From NCBI GenBank assembly GCA_018714205.1, contig DVNR01000021.1:1-33583 (forward strand): DNA of 33,583 nt, written 5' to 3'. Origin of the DNA: Candidatus Aphodousia faecipullorum (GTDB lineage Bacteria; Pseudomonadota; Gammaproteobacteria; Burkholderiales; Burkholderiaceae_F). The notes beneath the pieces were generated by a model. That model was not told the DNA's origin. It was given only the letters and a program-made list of their open reading frames with translations, and did not search any database. The position numbers and the translations under genes are program-made. This document shows, piece after piece, positions 16,200 through 24,377 of this stretch. How positions within the stretch are numbered: position 1 is the first letter of the stretch; each line of letters starts with the position of its first letter.

Positions 16200-16412
16200 A
16201 TGACGGAATCAAAAAACAAAATCAACCCTAAAGATAAACGATTATTGCGAGAGGTTAGTCTAACCTTGCTGTGCAAGATCGTTGCTATCGTCTGTTTGGG
16301 GCTTTTGTTTTTTAGTTCCGCTGACCGGGTGAATCCTGATGCCGACAGTATGAGCCGATTGATTCTGTCCGACGGTAGCGCTGTTTCCTCTCCCGGTGAC
16401 AGTACTCACTAG
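16200..16412 (+). CDS. cydP: CydP-like small membrane protein of the cyd operon
   Basis: A 70-residue protein with a charged N-terminus (TESKNKINPKDKRLLREV) and one membrane helix (about residues 19-41). Its polar tail is rich in Ser and Asp. A short basic N-terminus with LLREVSLTLLCKIVAI and a single helix directly upstream of cydA is the layout of the putative cytochrome oxidase small subunit CydP of betaproteobacteria. I assign it on that basis and from family memory. I chose the ATG at 16200. The frame is open to an ATG at 16071, but that start falls inside the upstream terminator and would precede any plausible promoter. The ribosome binding site is weak. cydA follows 42 bases downstream. 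Confidence 0.7.
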   Translation: MTESKNKINPKDKRLLREVSLTLLCKIVAIVCLGLLFFSSADRVNPDADSMSRLILSDGSAVSSPGDSTH

Positions 16413-16454
16413 CCTATTCACCACTTTTTCTGAACTTTAATCAAAGGACTCAAA

Positions 16455-18026
16455 ATGATTTCTGCCGAATTAGTGGACTTATCACGGTGGCAATTCGCAT
16501 TGACCTCCATGTACCACTTTATCTTCGTGCCTTTGACCTTGGGGTTATCTTTCATGCTGGTTGTCATGGAAGCCTGTTATCTTGTAACAGGGAAAGAGGC
16601 ATACAAAGACATGACTAAATTCTGGGGCAAACTCTTCGGCATTAACTTTGCTTTGGGGGTTGCCACAGGGATCACAATGGAATTTCAGTTCGGTACCAAC
16701 TGGGCCTATTACTCTCATTATGTCGGCGACATCTTTGGCGCTCCGTTAGCTATTGAGGGTTTGATGGCGTTCTTCTTGGAGTCAACCTTCATCGGTTTAT
16801 TTTTCTTCGGATGGACTCGATTGAAAAAGGGAACCCACTTCATCGTCACTCTCATGATGGCTTTGGGGTCCAACCTATCGGCTCTGTGGATTCTTATCGC
16901 TAACGCATGGATGCAGTATCCTATCGGTTCAGAATTTAATTTCGAAACCATGCGAATGGAAATGACGGACTTTTTTGCCGTCATCCTCAGTCCCTGGGCG
17001 CAAGCCAAATTCGGCCACACCATTGCCGCAGGATATATGACCGGCGCGCTTTTTGTTCTGGCTATTTCCGCTTATTATTTGCTTAAAGGTCGGGACATTG
17101 ACTTCGCCAAACGATCTCTTCGCATTGCCGCCGCTTTTGGACTGGTTGTCTCGCTCTTTACGATTCACCTGGGCGATGAGTCTGGTTATCTCGTTGCAAA
17201 AGATCAACCAGCAAAAATGGCAGCCATGGAAGCCGCTTGGGAAACGCATCCGGCACCGGCGCCAATGACTGTTTTCGGTTTTCCTGACGAAGCCACACAA
17301 ACCACTCGCTTTAATGTTGAAATCCCATGGCTGTTCGGCATTATTGCCACTCGTTCTTTAGATACACCCATCCCCGGCATTAAAGATATCGTTGCCGAAA
17401 ATACCACTCGTATTGAAAATGGCGTGCACGCTCTCGAAACACTTTCGGCTTTACGTCGGGATCCTAACAACGCAGTATTGCGCGAACAATTCTCGGAAGT
17501 TCAAAAGGACTTGGGGTACGGAATGCTACTTCGCAAGTACACCGATGAGCCCTCCCGAGCCACGGAAGAAATGATCGCCCAAGCGGCAAAAGATACGATT
17601 CCTAACGTTAATATCATGTTCTGGAGCTTCCGCGCCATGGTTGGGTGTGGCATTGCGCTTTTACTGATTTTTGCTTTGAACCTTTATTTCTCGGTCAAGG
17701 GATCCATCGTCTCGAAACGTACACTCTTGAAGCTCACATTTTTCGCATTACCTTTACCTTGGATCGCCTGCGAGCTCGGATGGCTAGTCGCAGAGTACGG
17801 ACGTCAACCATGGAGTATTTATGAAGTGCTGCCTACGCACCTTTCAACGTCGACCCTCTCGGCATCCAGCGTCATGGGATCACTCATTGGCTTTGTAGTG
17901 CTTTACTCTGCTTTATTAGTAGTTGAGATGTGGTTGATGAAACGATTAGTGAAAACTGGTCCTAGTTTTCTGGGCACCGGACGTTACTTTTTTGAGCAAA
18001 ACCAAACGAACGGCAAGGGAGAGTAA
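16455..18026 (+). CDS. cydA: Cytochrome bd ubiquinol oxidase subunit I
   Basis: Catalytic subunit of the high-affinity terminal oxidase that reduces oxygen to water with quinol. It carries haems b558, b595 and d in the inner membrane. The 523-residue length corresponds to E. coli CydA (522). Key residues appear at a constant offset of two from those recalled for E. coli: His21 and His188 (haem ligands), Glu101 and Glu109 (proton path), Met395 (b558 ligand), and Lys254 and Glu259 in the quinol loop ([15 protein letters not shown]). The loop has the long C-terminal insert (about 265-385), so this is the long-Q-loop class. [13 protein letters not shown] is present near the end. The ATG at 16455 has AAAGGA upstream; cydB starts two bases after the stop. 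Confidence 0.98.
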   Translation: MISAELVDLSRWQFALTSMYHFIFVPLTLGLSFMLVVMEACYLVTGKEAYKDMTKFWGKLFGINFALGVATGITMEFQFGTNWAYYSHYVGDIFGAPLAIEGLMAFFLESTFIGLFFFGWTRLKKGTHFIVTLMMALGSNLSALWILIANAWMQYPIGSEFNFETMRMEMTDFFAVILSPWAQAKFGHTIAAGYMTGALFVLAISAYYLLKGRDIDFAKRSLRIAAAFGLVVSLFTIHLGDESGYLVAKDQPAKMAAMEAAWETHPAPAPMTVFGFPDEATQTTRFNVEIPWLFGIIATRSLDTPIPGIKDIVAENTTRIENGVHALETLSALRRDPNNAVLREQFSEVQKDLGYGMLLRKYTDEPSRATEEMIAQAAKDTIPNVNIMFWSFRAMVGCGIALLLIFALNLYFSVKGSIVSKRTLLKLTFFALPLPWIACELGWLVAEYGRQPWSIYEVLPTHLSTSTLSASSVMGSLIGFVVLYSALLVVEMWLMKRLVKTGPSFLGTGRYFFEQNQTNGKGE

Positions 18027-18028
18027 AA

Positions 18029-19165
18029 ATGATTGATTATGAAATTCTCAGACTAGTTTGGTGGCTCTTTGTCGGAGTCCTTCTTGTCGGTTTTGCCGTC
18101 ATGGATGGGCAAGACATGGGCGTTGGTTCTCTATTGCCGTTTCTGGGTAAAAACGACACCGAGCGCCGAATCATGATTAACACGGTCGCACCTCATTGGG
18201 ATGGTAATCAGGTTTGGCTTTTGACCGGTGGTGGCGCAATTTTTGCCGCATGGCCTTTGGTTTATGCCACAGCCTTTTCAGGGCTTTATTGGGCGCTTTT
18301 CATCGTGCTTGCCGCCTTGATTTTGCGGCCCGTTGCGTTTGATTATCGTAGCCGAGTACCGGCAAGCAAATGGCGCGCGTCATGGGATTGGGCCTTATTT
18401 ATTGGCAGTTTTGTTCCTCCAATTATTTTTGGGGTTGCCTTTGGCAACATGCTTCAGGGGGTCCCCTTCCACTTTGATGAGTCCCTGCGCTCGACTTACA
18501 CTGGTAGCTTTTGGGCTTTGTTAAACCCCTTTGCTCTCCTGTGTGGATTAGTGTCCATTGCAATGGTTATTTTCCATGGAGCAAATTATCTGCTGCTTCG
18601 CACAACGGGCAACTTACAATCCAGGGCTCGCAAAGTTGGCTTGATTGCCGGAACGGTAACGTTTGTTTTATTCGCCCTCGGTGGACTCTGGGTTTATTTC
18701 GGGATTACCGGCTATGTCGCGACAAGCGTGAACCCAAGTGGAGTGTCCAATCCCCTTTTAAAGACGGTAACCGTAAGTGAGGGGGCTTGGTTCAACAACT
18801 TTAATCAATATCCTCTGCTCTTCGTTGTTCCTGCACTCGCTTTATTGGCCGCCGCTATCGGCGTATTAAGTCAATACGTATGGAAACCACTTTTAGCGGT
18901 TCTTGCTTCCTCGTGCAGCATTTTGGGTATCGTGCTCACTCCATTGATTGCGATGTTCCCGTTTGTATTGCCTTCTTCCAGTCATCCGGTTTCCTCATTG
19001 ACGATCTGGGACTGCACGAGCTCTCAGCTGACGCTGCAAGTGATGTTTATCGTCACACTGATCTTTTTGCCGATCGTATTGGTCTATACCGGATGGGCTT
19101 ATAAAGTAATGAGCGGCAAATTAACGGCTCAATACATTAAAGACAATGACAAAACACTCTACTAG
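18029..19165 (+). CDS. cydB: Cytochrome bd ubiquinol oxidase subunit II
   Basis: Second integral subunit of cytochrome bd, supporting the haem-bearing subunit I. It has 378 residues, against 379 in E. coli. The N-terminus [27 protein letters not shown] and the segments [25 protein letters not shown] and [14 protein letters not shown] are family hallmarks. About eight membrane helices are expected. The C-terminal part has [19 protein letters not shown] and ends with [16 protein letters not shown]. The ATG at 18029 is preceded by GGGAGAG inside the end of cydA, giving tight coupling for equal subunit amounts. It is followed 15 bases later by cydX. Confidence 0.98.
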   Translation: MIDYEILRLVWWLFVGVLLVGFAVMDGQDMGVGSLLPFLGKNDTERRIMINTVAPHWDGNQVWLLTGGGAIFAAWPLVYATAFSGLYWALFIVLAALILRPVAFDYRSRVPASKWRASWDWALFIGSFVPPIIFGVAFGNMLQGVPFHFDESLRSTYTGSFWALLNPFALLCGLVSIAMVIFHGANYLLLRTTGNLQSRARKVGLIAGTVTFVLFALGGLWVYFGITGYVATSVNPSGVSNPLLKTVTVSEGAWFNNFNQYPLLFVVPALALLAAAIGVLSQYVWKPLLAVLASSCSILGIVLTPLIAMFPFVLPSSSHPVSSLTIWDCTSSQLTLQVMFIVTLIFLPIVLVYTGWAYKVMSGKLTAQYIKDNDKTLY

Positions 19166-19180
19166 TAGGAGCAAATTTTT

Positions 19181-19282
19181 ATGTTTTACATTTACTGGAT
19201 AACCGGTTTGCTGCTAGCGATAGCTTTTGCCGTCTTAATGGGGGCGATGTACGAAATAAAACAAGATAATCATCACAGATGA
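19181..19282 (+). CDS. cydX: CydX small subunit of cytochrome bd
   Basis: A 33-residue single-helix protein reading MFYIYWITGLLLAIAFAVLM, then GAMYEIKQDNHHR. It matches CydX/CbdX in length, in its aromatic N-terminus with a Trp, in its helix with small residues and in having a Glu after the helix (MYE, compare LEHVE in E. coli CydX). CydX is known to stabilise the haems of the bd complex. TAGGAG lies upstream of the ATG at 19181. Its TGA overlaps the ATG of ybgE (19279-19282), so translation is coupled. At 34 codons it is too short for most ORF callers and is easily missed. Confidence 0.92.
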   Translation: MFYIYWITGLLLAIAFAVLMGAMYEIKQDNHHR

Positions 19283-19548
19283 ATCGCTTGATCCACTTAC
19301 TTGCCAGAGCAATCTCTCTTGTGGCGGCGTCAGCCGTCACAATTGGGGTTGTTCTTTATCCCCGAGCGATCGCGACCGATATGCATTCCGTTCCACACGG
19401 TTGGTTAGTCTGTTTAATGATTGGAATGAGTGCTGCTTATGTACATGGCTTTGGATTTATTCCAAAACACCCTATCTTGAAACGCTTCTTTTCTCCTTGG
19501 ATCGCTTGGCCGATGATTGTCATCGGAGCGGTGATGATTCTGATTTAG
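19279..19548 (+). CDS. ybgE: Cyd operon protein YbgE
   Basis: A small inner-membrane protein of 89 residues with three hydrophobic segments (about 9-28, 39-58 and 71-89). The segment AAYVHGFGFIPKHPILKRFFSPWIAW carries the HGxGF.P motif shared with E. coli YbgE (HGVGFRPQ). YbgE is conserved at the end of cydABX operons, but its biochemical role is not settled. The start overlaps the cydX stop in an ATGA arrangement. The stop overlaps the stop of the convergent yaeQ by four bases. Confidence 0.88.
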   Translation: MNRLIHLLARAISLVAASAVTIGVVLYPRAIATDMHSVPHGWLVCLMIGMSAAYVHGFGFIPKHPILKRFFSPWIAWPMIVIGAVMILI

Positions 19549-20099
19549 TCTCTGCGAAGTAGCCAATGTAATTGGACCTGAGCTGTTTTTGTGCTATCAG
19601 AGAGCCAAGCAACGCCATCCTGCACCGTCACGCTTAAGTGCATGCTACGATTCATCAGCGGAACCATTTGGCTTACCTCATCGTCACGTAGCATTGCAAC
19701 CGATAGTTTTTCGATTTTTTCCATGTCGGCTCGAACCTGCTTCCACCACGGGCCAATGCGATCTTCACCATATGCAATGATGATCTCCTCGTTACTGCGG
19801 CCAGCAGACTTTCTTGCCTGTCGAACATCCGGTAACCCCACTTCAATCCATCGTGCGATGCTTCCGGTATCGTCAATTTCCCATAATGCCGGTTCCCCTT
19901 CAGTTGAAAGTCCTTTACCGAACTCCAACTTCATATCGGTTTCTCCGACATAAAGACAAAACGTCAAAAGTCTAATCGCCAAACGCTCCTCTGTTTCAGA
20001 TGGATGACGCGCAAGAGTACAAAGGTGTGTGCCGTAATAGCCCCTATCAATATCCGAAATATCCACTGTTGCTTTATAGATTGTGGCACCTAAAGCCAT
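19545..20099 (-). CDS. yaeQ: YaeQ family protein
   Basis: A soluble protein of 184 residues, close in length to E. coli YaeQ (181). Strong matches recalled from that protein are MALGATIYKATVDISDIDR, LARHPSETEERLAIRLL, the EFGKGLSTEGEPALWEID region, WIEVGLPDVRQARKSAGRS and TVQDGVAWLSD. Structural work places YaeQ in a PD-(D/E)xK nuclease-like fold; its cellular role is unclear. It lies alone, convergent with ybgE, whose stop it overlaps, and upstream of the fadL terminator region. Confidence 0.94.
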   Translation of the reverse strand: MALGATIYKATVDISDIDRGYYGTHLCTLARHPSETEERLAIRLLTFCLYVGETDMKLEFGKGLSTEGEPALWEIDDTGSIARWIEVGLPDVRQARKSAGRSNEEIIIAYGEDRIGPWWKQVRADMEKIEKLSVAMLRDDEVSQMVPLMNRSMHLSVTVQDGVAWLSDSTKTAQVQLHWLLRRD

Positions 20100-20153
20100 C
20101 TTTGCCCCCTATCGAAAACGGCTCCTATGTTAATCCTCACGCAATGAATGTGC

Positions 20154-20187
20154 AAAAGCCGGTCAGACTTTTGTCCAACCGGCTTTT
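20154..20187 (-). terminator. Terminator hairpin downstream of the fadL-type gene
   Basis: AAAAGCCGGT (20154-20163) and ACCGGCTTTT (20178-20187) form a 10-bp stem with a 14-base loop, about 20 bases past the stop of the porin gene. The short T4 tails on both strands are modest, but the placement fits a minus-strand terminator. Confidence 0.7.
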
Positions 20188-20207
20188 AATGGGCATTCAA
20201 CCGCTAA

Positions 20208-21524
20208 TTAGAAGCGATATTGCGCTTGGAAACCGACTAGATAAGCATCCAGGGATTGATACTCGCCGATCTTTTCTCCACCGACGCCACTATAAAGATC
20301 CATATCACCAACACCCATCAAATAGGTTGCCCCCATGTCGAATTGGAGTTGCTTGTTGAAGTGATATGTTGCACCCAACGACAGCCAGAGACGATCTGTA
20401 TCCGGAATCACAGCCATACGAGTCGTTTCGTCATCAATTGGACTTGTTTCATAGGCAATACCGCCACGAACTGTGAAAGCGTCATTGATGCGATAGTCCG
20501 CACCAACGGAAAAGAGCCATGTATCTTGCCAGTTGTTTTGGACCTGAGGATTAGCAATCTGTCCTCCAATTTGGGCCGCATATGCAGGAGGAAGCCCCAT
20601 TGAAGAAAGCTGACCCAATAAGAGGCTTGATACGCCCGACGGAATTGAGTTTTGAATGTTTAACGTATCAAAGTTCGACCAATTAGCCCAACGGATCAAA
20701 GCAGAAAGACGTAAATCCGGAGTCGCTTCCCAAGTACCGGTTAACATCACGGTATCCGGTGTTTCAACAGTAGCTTTTGAGCCAAAGGTTAAACCATTAA
20801 AAGCACCTAACTGACCTTGAAGTCCAGAAATTGTAAAGTCTCCTTCAGCCGTGTGCTCAATGGATGAGCGGTAGGACAAGCCAAAGCGTAGCGTGTCAGA
20901 AGGACTTACCATCACGCCAAAATTGAACCCCCAGTCCCAACTGTCTGCATCAATTTCACCGTTACCTAAACCATGCATTCCCATGCCCAAATCTGCTTTA
21001 GCATATTGTACGGACACACCTGCGCCCACACTAATCAAATCATTGACCTTCCAGGCAATGTTAGGATTCATGTCAAAGGTGTAGATCTTGGCGTTGGTTC
21101 CTCGATCAGCACCCCACCAATCCTTACCATATTCCGTGCCCATCCCGTAGGGAACCGACATTGCGAAGCCCAACCAAAGATTGTCATTGACTTGGTGTGT
21201 CACGTACCCGGTCGGAATGGCCTGTCCCTTCAAACGACCGTTTTCAGATTGACCAGCATAAGCACCGGCACCATCAATGTCAGCATTCAAAGCGATCCAC
21301 GTGAAACCAGCTTGAACGCGTGTGCCTTCCAGAAGGGTCATGCCAGCGGGGTTATAGTGCACAGCCGACAAATCATCGCCCACAATGCCTGCGCCGGCAT
21401 ACGCACGACCAAGTCCTAAAGAGGATTGTTCCGTTAATTGAAAACCGGCGGCATAAGCCGTGGATACAGCCAATGCTGCACCGGTCAAAACCAACGCAGC
21501 AGCACTCTTTTGCATAAATGACAT
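20208..21524 (-). CDS. fadL: OmpP1/FadL-type outer-membrane transporter
   Basis: A beta-barrel porin for long-chain fatty acids or other hydrophobic compounds. The 438-residue precursor has a signal peptide (cut after AYA, about residue 25). The mature N-terminus AGFQLTEQSSLGLGRAYAGAG is followed by SAVHYNPAGM, the FadL N-terminal hatch signature. The C-terminus QAQYRF ends in Phe, as needed for barrel assembly. Alternating beta strands fill the rest, including LWLGFAMSVPYGMGTEY and LSYRSSIEH. The ATG at 21524 has GGAGAG upstream. The true substrate is not determined by sequence; FadL-family members also import aromatic compounds. It may share a transcript with the membrane-protein gene upstream, but a 169-base gap with its own leader suggests a separate promoter. 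Confidence 0.9.
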   Translation of the reverse strand: MSFMQKSAAALVLTGAALAVSTAYAAGFQLTEQSSLGLGRAYAGAGIVGDDLSAVHYNPAGMTLLEGTRVQAGFTWIALNADIDGAGAYAGQSENGRLKGQAIPTGYVTHQVNDNLWLGFAMSVPYGMGTEYGKDWWGADRGTNAKIYTFDMNPNIAWKVNDLISVGAGVSVQYAKADLGMGMHGLGNGEIDADSWDWGFNFGVMVSPSDTLRFGLSYRSSIEHTAEGDFTISGLQGQLGAFNGLTFGSKATVETPDTVMLTGTWEATPDLRLSALIRWANWSNFDTLNIQNSIPSGVSSLLLGQLSSMGLPPAYAAQIGGQIANPQVQNNWQDTWLFSVGADYRINDAFTVRGGIAYETSPIDDETTRMAVIPDTDRLWLSLGATYHFNKQLQFDMGATYLMGVGDMDLYSGVGGEKIGEYQSLDAYLVGFQAQYRF

Positions 21525-21546
21525 TTATATTTCTCTCCGTTAAGGT

Positions 21547-21566
21547 AAAAAGAGATCGGGCTCTTT
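21547..21566 (-). other. Small hairpin with U-run in the fadL leader
   Basis: On the minus strand AAAGAG (21561-21566) pairs with CTCTTT (21549-21554) and is followed by further T residues, ending just before the GGAGAG of the porin gene. It could be a weak attenuator or an sRNA/Hfq-type landing site. It is short and uncertain. Confidence 0.25.
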
Positions 21567-21693
21567 CGATTAAAGAACCTTTTTTGCACAAATGGAGAGA
21601 ATTTTGAAGGGAAAAACTTTCAAGGTTTACACTTTTTCATAGGTATAAACCCTAACCATACCCTAAAAAGGCTTAATGATTTCGTAATTTCTC

Positions 21694-22107
21694 TTAATCC
21701 GAATAAATGGGTCGATACTGACGAAGCCGAACCCAACCAATTGCGATTCGATAGGCAACCCAAATCCCCAGCACGATAAATCCCACAAACCAGATAATCG
21801 GGCCGACTACAATCACCGTAAGGAAAAAGCCCGCCAATGCCACCAGAACGGTCCAAACCATGCCGTACCAAAACGTGCGAATCTGCCAAGAAAAATGAGA
21901 CTCCAAAAAAGTTCCGCGAGCATCAGGCGCCATAATGTAATTTAAAACCACGGCAGCAATTGATGGCCATCCAAATAAAAACGCGGAAAGAATTGTCCCT
22001 CCAGTCATCAGTCCTATCACAATGCTAAGACCATGCAGGATATAAACCAGCTGAGTGGTAAAAAGCAAGCTCTTCTTTGGACCTTCGTAGGGGGATAGTT
22101 CTGTCAT
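21694..22107 (-). CDS. Small polytopic membrane protein (DUF4870-like)
   Basis: A 137-residue inner-membrane protein. The N-terminal segment LLFTTQLVYILHGLSIVIGLMTGGTILSAFL, the NYI..DARGTFLESHFSWQIRTFWY loop and two long C-terminal helices with VGPIIWFVGFIVLGIWVAYRIAIGWVRL resemble the DUF4870/Tic20-like family. In that family a histidine-containing loop, as in SHFSWQIRTF, lies between helices. About four membrane helices are expected. Function is unknown. The ATG at 22107 has GAGAG upstream. It diverges from the two-component operon with about 155 bases between them. Confidence 0.78.
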   Translation of the reverse strand: MTELSPYEGPKKSLLFTTQLVYILHGLSIVIGLMTGGTILSAFLFGWPSIAAVVLNYIMAPDARGTFLESHFSWQIRTFWYGMVWTVLVALAGFFLTVIVVGPIIWFVGFIVLGIWVAYRIAIGWVRLRQYRPIYSD

Positions 22108-22177
22108 CGCGCACTCTCATCGCAAAGTTTCATTCACGTAGATAAATTAGCATAAAATTCAAAATCTTCACGGCATT

Positions 22178-22206
22178 TTGACAAAAAATAATACAATTCT
22201 TATCGA
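22178..22206 (+). promoter_or_regulatory. Possible promoter of the two-component operon
   Basis: A perfect TTGACA (22178-22183) is followed after 17 bases by TATCGA (22201-22206), which matches only the first half of a -10. It lies 58 bases upstream of the response-regulator start, a suitable position. Confidence 0.35.
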
Positions 22207-22263
22207 TGTTTAAAGCTTAGCCGCTTTGATATTACCCCGTACCAAATCAGCAAGGAGTTTACA

Positions 22264-22920
22264 GTGAGATTACTGTTGGTTGAAGACGATCCGATGATTG
22301 GCGAAAGTGTGCTTGACGGGCTCACTGGAGAAGGCTATGCCGTTGATTGGGTTCAAGATGGTCATTCTGCTCTTCTCGCTCTAAGAACAACAGAATTTTC
22401 GTTGGTTATCCTAGATCTTGGCCTTCCTGGCAAAGATGGAATCCGAGTGCTGGAAGAAATGCGAGCGGAGCGCAATTTAACGCCTGTTCTCATTACTACT
22501 GCCAGAGACACAGTGGAAGATCGCATAACAGGACTGGATGCCGGCGCTGACGACTATCTCATCAAACCCTTTGACCTTGATGAACTCTTTGCTCGCATTC
22601 GCGCTCTTTTACGACGTTCTGCCGGACGAGCCGAACCAACGATTGAAAGAGGTCGACTGTCCATAAAACCAGCGACTCACGAGGTCACTCTTGACGGCCA
22701 GCCCATCTTGCTCTCCAGTAAAGAATTCGCTCTTTTGATGGCTTTGGCTGAACGACCGGGATTGGTGCTCTCTAGAGCTCAGCTAGAAGAAAAGCTTTAT
22801 AACTGGGACGCATCGATCGGCAGCAACGCCATTGAGGTACACATTCACCATTTGCGTAAGAAATTAAAAGACAGCGTTATTAAGACCGTTCGAGGCGTTG
22901 GCTATACGCTGGAATGCTAA
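22264..22920 (+). CDS. OmpR-family response regulator (QseB/PmrA-like)
   Basis: A DNA-binding response regulator of 218 residues. The receiver domain (about 1-115) has the acidic pair Glu7/Asp8/Asp9, phospho-acceptor Asp51, Thr79 and Lys101 (YLIKPFDLDEL). The OmpR-type winged helix (about 125-218) ends with EVHIHHLRKKLK and TVRGVGYTLEC. The start is a GTG at 22264, preceded by AAGGAG at ideal spacing. It sits directly upstream of its kinase gene with a 10-base gap. Closest in feel to the QseB/PmrA/TctD group; the regulon cannot be read from this window, though the neighbouring protease gene is one candidate. Confidence 0.95.
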   Translation: MRLLLVEDDPMIGESVLDGLTGEGYAVDWVQDGHSALLALRTTEFSLVILDLGLPGKDGIRVLEEMRAERNLTPVLITTARDTVEDRITGLDAGADDYLIKPFDLDELFARIRALLRRSAGRAEPTIERGRLSIKPATHEVTLDGQPILLSSKEFALLMALAERPGLVLSRAQLEEKLYNWDASIGSNAIEVHIHHLRKKLKDSVIKTVRGVGYTLEC

Positions 22921-22930
22921 GGGGTTGCGC

Positions 22931-24241
22931 ATGTATTCAATCCGTGACCGTCTTCTTTGGACATTTTTCGGCGCCCTGATTCTCGCAGGCATTGCCGCCA
23001 CGTACATGACCTTCATTTCGGCTCGGGCCGAAGTAGATCGATTCCTAGACACCGAATTGCAACAAATCGCTGTATCACTAGGAACCCACATTGATCGAGA
23101 AATGCCACCAGTCATGGCAAGCCCATCTGACGAGCAAGGCATTGTTATTCAGGTCCACAACAAAACCACTCTAAAAAGAGAATCCTCAAGGACAACGACA
23201 GACTTTTTCCCGATCCAGTCAGAAACCGGTTTTTCCAATGTGCTTTTCAGTGGTCAGGTATGGCGCATTTATTGTTTTCATGCCAACAATGAATGGGTCA
23301 TTGTCACAGCGCAGCCAACAAATAACCGAGTCAAGCTGGCTTTCAGTTCTGCCTTGCACATTCTTCAGCCCTTGGCTCTGCTTTTGCCTTTTCTCATCAT
23401 CGCGGTTTGGCTGCTCGTCAGCCAAGGGTTGGCCAGTTTAAATCGAACGGCAAAAATCGTCTCAACACGTTCCCCAACCTCCATAGAACCCATTCCGACG
23501 AAAGGCCTTCCTCGTGAAATTCTGCAATTAGTGGATGCGCTTAACACTTTACTAGGCAAACTCAAGGACAGTCTCGAGGCTCAAAAACGCTTCGCTTCCG
23601 ATGCCGCCCACGAGCTTCGAACTCCTTTGACTGCCCTAAAGTTGCAGGTGCAGCTAGCCGAAAGAGCCAAAACACCCGAGGCACAACTAAAAGCCTTTGC
23701 TCGGCTTCATGCGGGCATTGACCGCGCCACTGGTTTAGTTCAGCAGCTGTTAATCATTGCCCGGCTCGATCCTGACGCTCACAAAAAGCCATTCGTTGAA
23801 GTTGCTTTAGATCGAGTGATCAATTCTGTGGCTGACGAGCTTGCTGTTTTAGCCCAGCAGAAAGATATTTGCCTAGAGGTCAACACAGTGAGCGCACAAA
23901 CCCAAGGGATGGAGGATGCATTAAAACTTTTGGTAACCAATCTTACCGATAATGCGATTCGCTATACACAACCTGGCGGACGAATCGCCATTTCTCTAAA
24001 AGTTGAGAGCAATCAAGCTGTTATTCGTGTCAGTGACAACGGTCCGGGTATCCGTCCGGAGGAACGTGAACGAGTCTTTGATCGTTTTTACAGGGCACTT
24101 GGCACAAAAACCCAAGGACATGGTCTGGGATTAGCCATTGTTAAACGCATCGTTGAAATCCATCAAGGAAAAATTTCGGTGGAAGATGGGCTGGATGGCA
24201 AGGGAACCACAATGAAAATAACCCTTCCAACCCATACGTGA
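22931..24241 (+). CDS. Sensor histidine kinase (QseC/TctE-like)
   Basis: A membrane kinase of 436 residues, paired with the upstream regulator. Helix 1 is at about 9-31, a periplasmic sensor of about 110 residues follows, and helix 2 is at about 143-166, then a HAMP-like linker. The H-box FASDAAHELRTPLTAL has phospho-acceptor His227. The catalytic domain has the N-box NLTDNAIRY (337-345), DNGPGI (369-374) and GHGLGLAIV (396-404). I chose the ATG at 22931 because AAGGGG lies six bases upstream; an in-frame start further upstream would overlap the regulator gene by over 20 bases. Stimulus unknown. Confidence 0.95.
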   Translation: MYSIRDRLLWTFFGALILAGIAATYMTFISARAEVDRFLDTELQQIAVSLGTHIDREMPPVMASPSDEQGIVIQVHNKTTLKRESSRTTTDFFPIQSETGFSNVLFSGQVWRIYCFHANNEWVIVTAQPTNNRVKLAFSSALHILQPLALLLPFLIIAVWLLVSQGLASLNRTAKIVSTRSPTSIEPIPTKGLPREILQLVDALNTLLGKLKDSLEAQKRFASDAAHELRTPLTALKLQVQLAERAKTPEAQLKAFARLHAGIDRATGLVQQLLIIARLDPDAHKKPFVEVALDRVINSVADELAVLAQQKDICLEVNTVSAQTQGMEDALKLLVTNLTDNAIRYTQPGGRIAISLKVESNQAVIRVSDNGPGIRPEERERVFDRFYRALGTKTQGHGLGLAIVKRIVEIHQGKISVEDGLDGKGTTMKITLPTHT

Positions 24242-24377
24242 AGACACCTAGCTTTGTTACAAATAACGGTGGATCGAAACAACCCGAAAAACAAATTCTG
24301 CCGTTTTTTCTTTATTGTTTCACTAATATCATTTGCAAGAGAAATATTCTGTTTTGAATTATTTCGGAGATTTTTAA

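Noticed and set aside
24272-24305. Sigma-E-type promoter upstream of degP
   Set aside because: GAAAC...TCTG has roughly the right spacing but too few consensus bases to call.
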